Shown piece after piece: positions 54,306 through 64,000 of a stretch of 64,000 bases of DNA (its first letter is position 1; the number at the start of each line of letters is the position of its first letter). The stretch is from Cephalotus follicularis. Taxonomy: Eukaryota; Streptophyta; Magnoliopsida; Oxalidales; Cephalotaceae. The stretch spans positions 263,469 through 327,468 of the forward strand of contig BDDD01000995.1 of assembly GCA_001972305.1 (NCBI GenBank). Direction: 5' to 3'. A model generated the notes under the pieces. That model saw only the letters and a list, made by a program, of their open reading frames with translations, was not told where the DNA came from and did no database searches. A program made the translations under genes and the position numbers.

Positions 54306-56493
54306 TGTTGGAACCTGGGAAGGGTCCCGATCGATTTTGGGTCTAGGGTGCAAGTGTGTATAATTTTAATTTTTCAAAAACACAAAGACTGCAAGTCAAG
54401 ATTCATAATTACATCTTACTACCAAAATCTATGCTCCTAGGATCCCCGTTTAATAGTCAATCGAAGAAAACGAAAAGTCAAGCATACATGCACTTAACCG
54501 AAACCATTCGGTAAACAACAAAAACATAAGATTAGGAACCATCCCAACATTGGCGGCTCCACCACTTTGCCGCTACGTGCTTGCCGAAGCAACTGCCGGT
54601 TACCGGCTCCACAGCCGGTTTCCGGCCAGTCCACGAAAAAAACAACCAAGACACCAATGGACTAGTGAAGCTCCGATCTACACGTTTTTGGTGGAGACAG
54701 GGCTAGAAGTGCCCCGGACGGCGGTGAACAGCGGCAGTGACTCACTGAGTTCGGTCTCAGCGAGTCTCGGTCAACTTATCATTGACCGGCCGTAACATAT
54801 GTGGGCCACAAATACCCGAAAAACCCACTGGTGGCCGAGACTCAGCGAGAGTCAGCCTGGAACGTGGCAAACAGACGGCGGCAAGTCAACCCGCCCAGCA
54901 AAAACAGGATCGACAGGATACCGCACCACCATAACCAGCACATACAAAGCACGACCAACACAACCCAAAGCAAGACTCGCCTTGAATTGGCACGGAACGC
55001 CGAGTCACGACACAAAATGCACTGAGTCGCTAGGGTCGACTCTTTGCACACAAACCCGGCCAAACAACGCTGGTCAAACCTAGTCTAAGGCCAAAATAGG
55101 AAGAGCCAAGCATGGCTCCACCTACCAAGACCACCGACGACAGAAGAGAAGGTCGGCAGTGGGAGACGCGCAAAATAAATCGTGCAAAACAGAGAGAGAG
55201 GGAGAAGAGAAAACGGGGAGAGAGAGAAGAGGAGAGCACCGTGAATGAAGGTGCACCTCTTCCCTGATCACCGACGCCACCACGTGTCGTCTTCTCTGGC
55301 CTGATGCGCGTCTGCCGCCCGCAACGGACACCCATGCGTTTCTCTCTCCATTTAAGGCGTACTCGGGACGCCAAAGAAGAAAAGGTAGACTTAAGACCAA
55401 GTCAAAGTCTCACACTTTTGTTTTATTCTCTTTTCTTTCAAAATAAAATCTGTCACTCGTTTTAAATATGTGCACCCCGCACATGGTATGTTAAACATAC
55501 TCCCACTCTGGTTTCTCTTAATATATCAATTTGACAAAACGGTGGTAAATTTAAATAAATAAATAAACCACTAATACCAAATTAATATATACTAGTTAAA
55601 ACTAGATTTCCCGCCAAGCTAGCATGTGTGCAACATGCATCGCTTTTCCAATAATCAGGAGGGACCCGAAAGCCCGGTTTGAATCCGGTGCGACATTAAA
55701 TTTTGCAGAACATCCCATGAGTCCTGGTATGACTATCCCAATAGTTCCCGACTATTAAAACAGCCTCGATGTGAATCCCATCACACTCGGATCCGTAGAA
55801 TCAACTACGTCTATAAGTCGACATCCGGTTAAACTAGTTCTTGATCCAGTCATCACCATATGTATCATGTATCCTACATCATACTTGCCTGCGACCGCGG
55901 CCTAGGGTTCGGAATAATGTCACCCATAACTATAAATTTACGTACACATTGAGACTTTCAGCAAACATCCATGGAAACCCCATTTCCAGTCTGCCTATAC
56001 CTGATCAGGGTTTTATGACTCTCAACGGACATAAATAATATAGAGCTGATCACCCTTCATACGGGTGTGACGATCCCTTATTGCGACCTCACCTATACAT
56101 CTCAATGAAGGTCCCACAATGCCCAAATATAACCCTTTTGCCAGCACGTGTCTAGTGCTGGGGAAGGCGGAAATCAAAGCCAGGCAGTTACAACACAATG
56201 CATGAAAGCTGATCAGGTCTAACAATACAACGTAGCTCCACGAATAGTCTACTAGTCACCATAGACTATACACTACCGAGACTATAGGAATCCCCTTGAC
56301 ATAGGTATGACTTTCCAAATAGGTTTCCTATGGTGGGTCTATTCAGTCTCATGCACCTTGGCACAAACCATGCATTACACTTTAGGATAAATCTAAATGG
56401 TAACGAGATAATCCATCCTCCACTAAACCCGGGAGCAAGCATAATACGGCAAGTCTTTGCGGTTCATCTATTGCCCTAAGAAAGTGAACCTAT
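54306..56493 (-). repeat. LTR c of array H (5' LTR of internal region 2), truncated
   Basis: It matches LTR b from 46589 to about 48827, but lacks the ~350 bp that form the beginning of the LTR in element direction. It stops at GTGAACCTAT, where the end of another H LTR begins. Confidence 0.85.
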
Positions 56494-58486
56494 TGTTGGA
56501 ACCCGGGAACGGTCCCGGTCGATTTTGGGTCTAGGATGGAAGTGTGTATAATTTTAATTTTTCAAAAACACCAATACTGCAAGTCAAGGTTCACAATTAC
56601 ATCTTACTACCAAAATCTATGCGCCTAGGATCTCCGTTTAATATTCAAAGGAACTAACGTAAACAAGCATACATCCACTTTTCACATATATAAACACAGC
56701 AGAAACATATAAATAGGAATAATACCAACATTGGCGGCTCCATCACTTTGCCGCTACACGCTTATCGAAGCAACTACCGGTTACTGGCTCAACTGCCGGT
56801 TTTCGGCCAGTCCACAAAAACTTCAACCAAGACACCAACGGACTCCAAAAAACTGCTCAGCTCGTTTCTGGTGGAGAAAGGGCGAGAAGTGCCCTGGACG
56901 GCTGTGAACAGTGGTGGCGACTCACTAAGTTCAGACTCAGTGCGACTCGATCAATGCGTCATTGACCGACGATGACATATGAGGACGCCAAACACTTAAT
57001 AAAGCCATTGGGGGCCGAGACTCGTCCTGGAATTTGGCGAACAGAAGGCGGCAAGTCAACCCATCCAGCGAAAACATGATTGCCGCGACACCGCACCGCC
57101 ACAACCAGCACCTACAAAGCATGGCCAACACACCCAACGGCATGACTCGTCGTAAATCTGTGCGAAATGTCGAGTCATGGTGCAAAGCGCACTGAGGTGC
57201 CAGGGTCGACTCTGTGGGTACAAAAACCGGCCAAACAACACCAGTCAACACCGGGAAACACCTAGTCTAGCGCCAAAATAGGCAGAGCCAAGCATGGCTC
57301 CACCTACAAAGACACCGGCGGTGGAAGAGAAGCTGTGATAGTGGGTGACGCATAAAGTATCGGGCCAAACCACAAAGAGAGAGAAGAGAAAATGGGAGAG
57401 AAAAGGAGAGAGGCTTACCGTGGATGAAAGCCGGCCTCATTCCCCGACCACCGACGTCGCCGCGTTGTCTTCTCCTGCCGGTCGCACGCCTGGTGCAAAA
57501 CGCACGAGACCCATGCGTTTTCTTTCGCCTGGTAGCGCACCCTTGTGCCAAAAAACAAAATGCCAAAGTCCATCTCTTTTGTTTTTCTCTTTATTAATAA
57601 AAACATAATGCTTCTCTCTTTGTTTTAAAGTATGTGCCCCGCACATCATATGTTAAACATACTCCCCCTGTGGTTTCTCTTAATATATCAATTTGACAAT
57701 ACGGTGGTAAATAAAATAAAAAAACAATCCACTAATGTCATATTAATATATACTAGTTAAAACTAGATTTTCCGCCAAGCTAGCATGTGTGTAGCATGCA
57801 TCGCTTTTCCAATAATCATGTGGGACCCGAAAGCCCGGTTTGAATCCGATGCAACTATAAATTTCTCAAAACATCCCATGAGTTCTGGTACGACTATCCC
57901 AATATTCCCCAACTATTAAAATAGCCCCGGTGTGAATCCCATCACCCCCCGGATTTGTAGAATTAACTACGTCTATAAGTTGACATCCGGTTAAACCAGT
58001 ACTTTATCCAGTCAATGGTAGATGTGTCATGTATCCTACGTCATACTTGGCTCTGACCACGACCTAGGGTTTAGAATAATGTCACCCATAGGTAAATTCG
58101 CGATAACTATAAATTCACGTACACATTAAGACTTTCGGCATGGAAACCCCGTTTCCAGACTGCCTATACCTGATCAGGGTTTTATGAGTCTGAACGGACA
58201 TAAATAATATAGAGCTGATCACCCTGCATATGGGTGTGATGATCCCTTATTGCGAACTCACCTATACATCTCAATGAAGCTCCCACAAGTCCCAAAGACA
58301 ACCCTTTTGCCAGCACGTGGCTAGTGCTGGGGATGGCAGAAATCAAAGCCAAGTAGTTACAACATAATGCATGCCAGCCACTCAGGTTTAACGATACAAC
58401 GTAGCTCCATGAATGCTCTACTAGTCACCATAGACTATACCCTACCGAAACTATAGGAATCCTATTGACATAGGTATGACTTTCCA
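56494..58486 (-). repeat. LTR d of array H, truncated
   Basis: In plus orientation it begins TGTTGGAACCCGGGAACGG, an exact LTR end, directly against LTR c. It is more diverged than a, b and c. It is cut at TTTCCAAAT, where a gypsy E polypurine tract starts. It has no internal region in the window. Confidence 0.85.
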
Positions 58487-58508
58487 AATTTCTTGAAGGA
58501 GGGGTGGG
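58487..58508 (+). other. Remnant of E-family internal region with polypurine tract
   Basis: TTTCTTGAAGGAGGGGTG matches the end of the B internal region (24310-24327), where it precedes a 3' LTR. Here it precedes the LTR at 58509, which is also followed by a primer binding site. Confidence 0.75.
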
Positions 58509-58684
58509 TGTAACGCCCGGTATTTTTGTTTTGTAATATTTTGTTCTAAGATGTAATCGGATGCTTGAATTAATAAAAAAATGTTGGAGATTTCACCTCA
58601 ATAATGTTTAGCAAACCCTAAATATTTCTTTCGGAGAAAGGAACGTGTATGTTCAAACCAAAACGGTGCAGTTTTGGTATAAAC

Positions 58685-58830
58685 GCGTTGATGTCTTTGG
58701 AAAGACGTCGACGCCTATGGGAGCAAAGGCGTACGTGAAGGCATGTACATGCACGTCGATGTAGGCAAAGACATCGACCCCGACGTATAAAAAGGGAAGA
58801 GACATCGACGTCTATGGAAGACGTCGACGC
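58685..58830. repeat. Phased TCGA motifs, E LTR cluster 1
   Basis: Cores are at 58688/58708, 58756/58774 and 58805/58824, pairs 18-20 bp apart. The layout equals B cluster 1. Confidence 0.83.
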
Positions 58831-59498
58831 CTTTGAAAAGAATATCAGTCACGTTATGAACTGACAGAATAACATGCAATGGGGCAACTTTTGAGGCATC
58901 ATCCCGGCATCTTGTCATGCACAATGCGACGTGTTGGTCATGTTGGTGTGTTTCCAGGCATGCTCTAAAACGTGTTCCTCACCTGGTGCATGCAAGGGCT
59001 GTGTCATCTCTTCACCTGCAACCTGCAGAAGAGAAAGGAAGAGAGTCAAAAACAGAGAGGAGAGGGGAGGACACTGGTGTGGATACATGTGAAACTAATG
59101 GAAAGGGAAGGATTTCTGCCAACATAAAACACCTCCTCCTTCCCCTACTCCTCAGTTAAACACTGTGAGAGAAAGAACAGAGGAAGAACCTAGAGGCTGT
59201 TGTAACCAGTTTGGAACGAAAAGAGGTGGACCTTCTAGTTCCTAACTTGGAACAAAAAGGTAGGGGAAAGTGATGATTCTTATACATGTTTTTTGAGTTC
59301 TAAGATAATGAATGCCGTTGATGAATTACATGTTAATGGGTGAATTGTAATCTCTGGACTTCTGTGATGATTACTGTGAAATACGGAGTAACCATGCATG
59401 TCTGATTACATGAATATGTGAACTGGTTTGTGTAAAGGATGGATTTGATAATGGCTTGGTGTGTTAAAACTGTGGAGAAAACATTCTGGGTTGGATAG

Positions 59499-59665
59499 AC
59501 GTCGACGTCAACATGAAGACGTCGATGACTTTGTGTGTGGATGTGAAAGACGTCGATGTTTTGTAAAGACATCGATGCCTTTTCTGGGCATTGTAGAACA
59601 ATACTGCTATGCCTTCGTGTGTGAATGCAAAAGACATCGATGTCCTTTAAAAGACATCGACGCCT
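59499..59665. repeat. Phased TCGA motifs, E LTR cluster 2
   Basis: Cores are at 59502/59522 and 59553/59572, and a further pair lies at about 59638/59657. B has two pairs here, so E has gained one or B has lost one. Confidence 0.82.
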
Positions 59666-59883
59666 TTTCTGGGTATTGCAGAACAGTAGTGTTTACTGTG
59701 ATGGTGAAATGCAATTGTTGGTCGCATGTTTTATTCATGCAACGATGTTCTGGTTACATATTATGATAACCAGTAGCATGCCTTACACTTGAGAGGGTGA
59801 GATTCGTTGATAGAAGGAGTGAGGGCCGGATTCTACCCTCTAGAATCAAGATTCGCGAACTGATACTCCTTGGTATCATAAAG

Positions 59884-60001
59884 ACATCGACGTCTTTGGA
59901 AAAGCATCGATGTCTTTGGTCCAAAAATGCTTGGGAATAACTGTACGAATTGTTGGCACCTTAGGGTAAAGACGTCGACGCCTTTGGGATAAACATCGAT
60001 G
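59884..60001. repeat. Phased TCGA motifs, E LTR cluster 3
   Basis: Cores are at 59887/59907 (20 bp apart) and 59975/59996 (21 bp apart). Confidence 0.82.
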
Positions 60002-61041
60002 CTTATCCCTTTGTTTGGAAAGGTTTCACACGAATGGGACCCGTTAGACTCGAAACGACTCTAGAAACGACCATAGATGCATTCTGAGCATATGTTTGCG
60101 TTATTACTGTATTGTGGATTGCATTATGGTTGACTGCTAAAAAGTGTTAACCATTTTGAAAAGCTTGCATGATTATTATAATCATTAATTGTGTGAAAAT
60201 GTATATTTGTCAAATACATATATATTTTCAAACGATTGGGGAAAGTATTTTCCAAAGACGGAGAAATGTTTAAAGGATTGGCCATACAATCAAATTGTAT
60301 TGTTTTAAGTTTTATAACTTATTACAACCTGAGAACAAAGTTTTATATTTTAAACAAATATATTTGATCAAGTAATTATATTCATTGCTTGACTTGTACT
60401 GTACGGTGCTTATGCTTGTTGATTATTGGGGGTTGTGCTAATAGCCTATTGATTGTTTAGCCGTCGCGCTGAGCAACCTGTACGGAGGACTTGCTCCAAG
60501 CCGTTCGCAAACGGGGATCGAAGTAAGGGTGCTTGACGTTGGGGCCAGGAGGTGGCGACGGTCATGACGACTTGTTTGTCTGGTTCCTTTTTGGGACATA
60601 CCTATTGCTTGTGTTGATGTAGTCTTATGAGGTTATACCTGTACTGTGAACATGCATATACTTTATACATGTATATACTGTGATATATATATATTGCAAT
60701 ATATATATATATATATATACTGTACTGTATCATAATGCATTCATTCATGTTGCTAATTATGATATACCTCGAATTGTATTTATGAGTCTTTTCACTTAGC
60801 CGAGTGAGGACAAAGGCTAACCCCTACTGTAACAGATTGATGGAGTGGGATTTGATATGGAGCAACGCAAGGAGACTTAAGGAGAAGACTGAGTTGTTCT
60901 TATATTTTATGTACTGGTTTAATTGAACAATGATTATGATCATTGGATTATTGTAACGTGGTTTATTTATTTCGTACTATATTATCACGCTCCGTTTATG
61001 GGCGATCGACAATGTTGTTGAGTTTTATATAAACCTTGTGG

Positions 61042-61069
61042 GTATCACGTAGTATGGGATGCGTGATAC
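61042..61069 (+). promoter_or_regulatory. Conserved LTR hairpin, E LTR
   Basis: GTATCACG and CGTGATAC form an 8-bp stem around TAGTATGGGATG. The seventh pair from the loop is T-A here and C-G in B, a compensatory change. Confidence 0.7.
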
Positions 61070-61213
61070 ATATTTAAATTTCAGCTTATTTCATGTTTTG
61101 CTTCCGCTACTGAAGGTTTTTGTTTTTACGTAATATCGCATAAGCTGAATTATGTTGTGTTGATTGCCTTATCTTTTAATGTTGCCTTCACGGAAAGCGG
61201 GGGCGTGACAACA

Positions 61214-61225
61214 TGGTATCAGAGC
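61214..61225 (+). other. Primer binding site of gypsy E
   Basis: TGGTATCAGAGC stands three bases after the LTR end. Confidence 0.9.
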
Positions 61226-61321
61226 ATATTCCCTATATGCTTAGCTAGAATACTTTCCTTGGCAATCAATAAATTGTTTTCGTAAAGTCGTGACTAACCG
61301 TCATCCTTCTTATAGGAACAA

Positions 61322-62431
61322 ATGGACCGAAGGAGAACGCGTGCTAGGGCTAGAGCTGTTGGAGCCAATGACCCTGAGGAAGCGAATATGCCGCAAGGAA
61401 TGAATGCCCCCCAGGATGATAGGGATCCGATGACCCGAATTGCTGATTATTTCCAGCAACAGATGGCCTTTAATTTGGCTAACGCGGAGGAGATGCGCCA
61501 GTACTACGCGCAAGCTCCGCCGCAACATAGAGCTCCCGATCACTACCCAGGAGAGGATAGTAACCAGTTTGGGAGGGACATTGAAAGGTTTATGAGATAG
61601 AATCCACCCAGTTTCCGAGGAGAACTTGATGCTACTGTGGCTGAGAGATGGCTGTAGGACTTGGAGAAAATCTTTGAAGTAATAGACTGTACTGAAAATC
61701 AGAAACTGAAATTTGTCGTATACCGCCTATGGGGTGAGGCCACTCATTGGTGGGAGATGGTCAAGGGTAAATGGGAATCTCAGAGGCTTGACAGTACTTG
61801 GGGAAGATTCCAGGCAGAATTCTTGGAGACATATGTTCCTCGGTTGGAAGAAAAGCGCTGGGAGACAGAGCTCTTGGAACTGCGATAAGGGGAAATGACG
61901 GTGACCAAGTATCAAGCAAGGTTCAGGGAGCTAGCCAGACACTCACCTTATCTGGAAGCTGATGAAGTGAAGAAGATATGGAGATTTTTGAGGGGTCTGC
62001 GACCGGATCTTCGGTCAAGAATCAGAGGGATGGAGTTGGGAACTTTTGTGGAGGTTGCTCACAAGGCGAGATTGCTGGAGAGCATATCTAATGAAGACCG
62101 AGCAGAGAGGGCTCAAGCACAACAAAATAAACAGAGCCTGACGAGGCCAGCTTCTTCAAAATGGTAAGGCAGTGGTTCTCCGATGAAATCATCGAAGAAC
62201 AAATCTGGACAGACTGCCACACAGGGTACTGCTAGCAAAGGGAGTAATGCCAGAACTGGAGCTTGCTATCACTGTGGTCCTAAAGGCCACTTACAGAAAG
62301 ATTGCTGGAGGATGAACAGATTGTGTTTAAGGTGTGGGGCATCTGGACATTCCGTGAGAGATTGCCCAAAGAGTAAAACTACAACACCTAATGGACTAGC
62401 TAGTAGCAGCGGGGCCGCAGCGGGGACTTGA
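61322..62431 (+). pseudogene. gag of gypsy E (several stops)
   Basis: ATG 61322 opens MDRRRTRARARAVGAND. It is unshifted, but stops occur at 61598-61600 (TAG, position shared with A and F), 61655-61657, 61886-61888, 62165-62167 and 62429-62431. Most look like single changes in Gln codons. The main Gag domain is intact between them (DLEKIFEVIDCT, EATHWWEMVKGKWE, WGRFQAEFLETYVP). Two zinc knuckles follow, CYHCGPKGHLQKDC and CLRCGASGHSVRDC, both complete. Confidence 0.88.
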
Positions 62432-64000
62432 TAGCGAAGGGACACCGGCAAGGGCATTGCGAAAGGTAGAGTTTTTACCCTTTCACAGGCAGAAGTTCTG
62501 GAGTCTACCTCAGTCGTTGGAGGTACACTGTATATTTATGGTTTTTCTGCTAGAGTGTTGATGGACCCTGGAGCATCACATTCTTTTATTTCTTCACAAT
62601 TTGCATCACACTTAGATATAACACCAGACTGTATGCCATACACCTTGAATGTGAGCACACCTGCTGGAGTTCCATATATACAGATACCGTATATAGGAGT
62701 TGTGAGATGTCTGTGGCAGGCATTTCCTTGTATGCAGATTTGATAGTATTGCCCATACGAAACTTAGATGTTATTTTGGGGATGGATTGGCTGTCAGCAC
62801 ATCATGCTTACATGGACTGCTACAGCAAAGCAGTTGATTTTCATCTGCCGGATGGTACTTTTTTCCAGTTTAAGGGAGACAAGGGGTTCTCTACATCGAT
62901 TATATCCTTCATTCGTGCGTCAAAGTATCTCGAGAAGGGATACGAAGGATTTCTCGCTTACGTTATTGACCGAAGGAAAGAGAAGAGTCTGAGCCTGGAG
63001 GAGATCCCAGTGGTGTGTGAATTTCCAGATGTATTTCCTGATGACTTGGGATCTTTGCCACCGAGAAGGAATATGGAGTTTGTTATCGATCTTATACCAG
63101 GTACAACTCCTATTTCTAAAGCACCGTATAGAATGGCTCCTGCAGAATTAAAGGAACTGAAATTGCAGTTACAAGATCTGATCGATAAGGGTTTTATTCG
63201 ACCCAGTGTTTCTCCGTGGGGTGCGCCTATACTATTTGTCAAGAAGATGGATGGGTCGATGAGGCTCTGCATTGACTACAGAATGTTAAAGAAGGCAACT
63301 ATCAAGAACAAGTATCCTTTACCCCACATCGAGGATTTGTTCGACCAGCTGCAAGGAGCGAGAGTATTCTCGAAACTTGATTTGAGGTTAGGCTATCACA
63401 AGTTGAGGGTGAGGGAAGGAGATATTGAGAAGACTACTTTCCGGACAAGGTATGGTAACTACGAGTTCCTCGTGATGCCTTTTGGTGTTACCAATGCACC
63501 GGCTGCGTTCATGTCATTGATTAACGGTGGGTTTCGACCGTACCTGGATCATTTTGTCATTGTGTTTATTGATGACGTACGAGTATACTCAAGGAGTGAG
63601 GAGGAGCATGCTTGCCATCTGAGGTTGGTTTTGCAGATTCTTCGAGAGCAGCAGCTGTACGCCAAATTTAGTAAGTGTGAATTTTGGCTTGACCGTGTGA
63701 TCTTTCTTGGTCACATTATATCTGGAGAAGGTTTGGAGGTGGATCCGTCAAAGACGGAGGTGGTACGATATTGGCCACAGCCGAAGAACGTGACGGAGGT
63801 GCACAGCTTTCTTTGCTTGGCGGGGTATTACAGAAGGTTTATCCAGAACTTTTCAAGGATAGCCGAGCCCTTGACAAGACTGACCCAGAAGAAGACCCTG
63901 TTTGTCTGGGATGAAGATTGTGAAGCTAGTTTCCGTGAACTGAAGGATCGGTTGGTTTCCGCTCCTATCTTGGCATTACCCGAGGGTAATGAGGGCTTTG
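62432..64000 (+). pseudogene. pol of gypsy E: protease, RT and start of RNase H (cut by window end)
   Basis: Protease has [14 protein letters not shown] near 62553. A one-base indel near 62660-62680 shifts the frame. From ATG 62707 the new frame is open to the window end (over 430 codons): the protease end ([15 protein letters not shown]), then the linker, then RT from [13 protein letters not shown]. Catalytic residues are in FSKLDLR and [10 protein letters not shown] (63565-63594). RT ends [17 protein letters not shown] at the edge. Except for the shift, this is the best-preserved RT in the window. Confidence 0.88.

Larger units (their letters stand above)
40083..58486 (-). mobile_element. 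Tandem array of copia family H (minus strand)
   Basis: In element direction the array reads: truncated LTR 'd' (58486-56494), truncated LTR 'c' (56493-54306), internal region 2 (54305-49177), complete LTR 'b' (49176-46589), internal region 1 (46588-41460) and truncated LTR 'a' (41459-40083). The orientation comes from reverse-complemented primer binding sites next to 46589 and 54306, and polypurine tracts next to 41459 and 49176. Coding traces on the minus strand are Ty1/copia. The clade is uncertain, perhaps Tork/Angela-like. Confidence 0.85.
58509..61210 (+). repeat. LTR of gypsy E
   Basis: The LTR is 2702 bp (TGTAACGCCC...GCGTGACA). It is related to the B LTRs but clearly diverged. It has phased TCGA motifs in three clusters, a TA microsatellite (60676-60719), a TAGCC...GGCTA hairpin (60797-60819) and a GTATCACG/CGTGATAC hairpin (61042-61069). 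Confidence 0.92.
58487..64000 (+). mobile_element. Ty3/gypsy retrotransposon E (B family), right end outside the window
   Basis: The LTR is followed by a primer binding site, gag, protease and RT, ending in RNase H at the window edge. RT and the last codons are nearly identical to B ([16 protein letters not shown]), so B and E are one family. E keeps the central Gag domain, protease and N-terminal RT that B has lost. Confidence 0.9.

Noticed and set aside
40083-58486. Recent segmental duplication of host DNA as the cause of the ~7.7-kb repeat
   Set aside because: The repeat boundaries coincide with LTR, primer site and polypurine tract positions, so LTR recombination or tandem insertion explains it without a host duplication.

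Overview
The window is plant nuclear DNA, almost certainly angiosperm. It consists of LTR retrotransposons inserted into one another, and I can support no host gene, RNA gene or non-retroelement gene in it. The evidence for a plant is the element types: Ty3/gypsy elements with a chromodomain-like C-terminus (Tekay/Del-like), Ty1/copia elements of the SIRE/Maximus type with an extra ORF after pol, and primer binding sites matching the 3' end of plant initiator tRNA-Met (TGGTATCAGAGC). I cannot name a species.

Layout. (1) Bases 1 to about 40082 hold one SIRE-like copia element, 'C' (+ strand, left end outside the window), split by four later insertions. The insertions are gypsy A (1454-13235, itself holding solo LTR 'S' at 8503-9924), the gag-only copia relative D (13299-17387), gypsy B (17999-27162) and gypsy F (28415-37753, whose 3' LTR holds a minus-strand piece of another LTR). 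Removing the insertions puts the C pieces in order: gag tail, GAG-pre-integrase, integrase, RT, RNase H, an extra 'plant transposon protein'-like ORF, and a 3' LTR. A, B, F and S each have recognisable 5-bp target-site duplications, exact for B, F and S and with one mismatch for A. (2) 40083-58486 is a minus-strand array of a second copia family, 'H', read LTR-internal-LTR-internal-LTR with LTRs shared between neighbouring copies, plus one more truncated LTR. (3) 58487-64000 is gypsy E (+), the same family as B, running off the right end with an open RT frame.

No element looks autonomous. All have stops, frameshifts, deletions or lost catalytic residues, and many of the lesions are C-to-T or G-to-A changes, as expected for methylated, silenced DNA. 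B has very similar LTRs and an exact target duplication although it lacks most of gag, protease and the N-terminal part of RT, so it was probably mobilised in trans.

The most interesting signal is in the non-coding parts. LTRs of gypsy A, B/E and F, solo LTR S, and copia C and D all carry arrays of a short family-specific near-palindrome with a TCGA-like core, repeated at about 20-21 bp (two helical turns) with variable spacers. In C the same motif type also lies between pol and the extra ORF. The arrays look like helically phased binding sites shared by otherwise unrelated retroelements. Also notable are a hairpin with a constant loop and covarying stem pairs in the B, E and F LTRs, and a UAG at the homologous Gag position in A, E and F.
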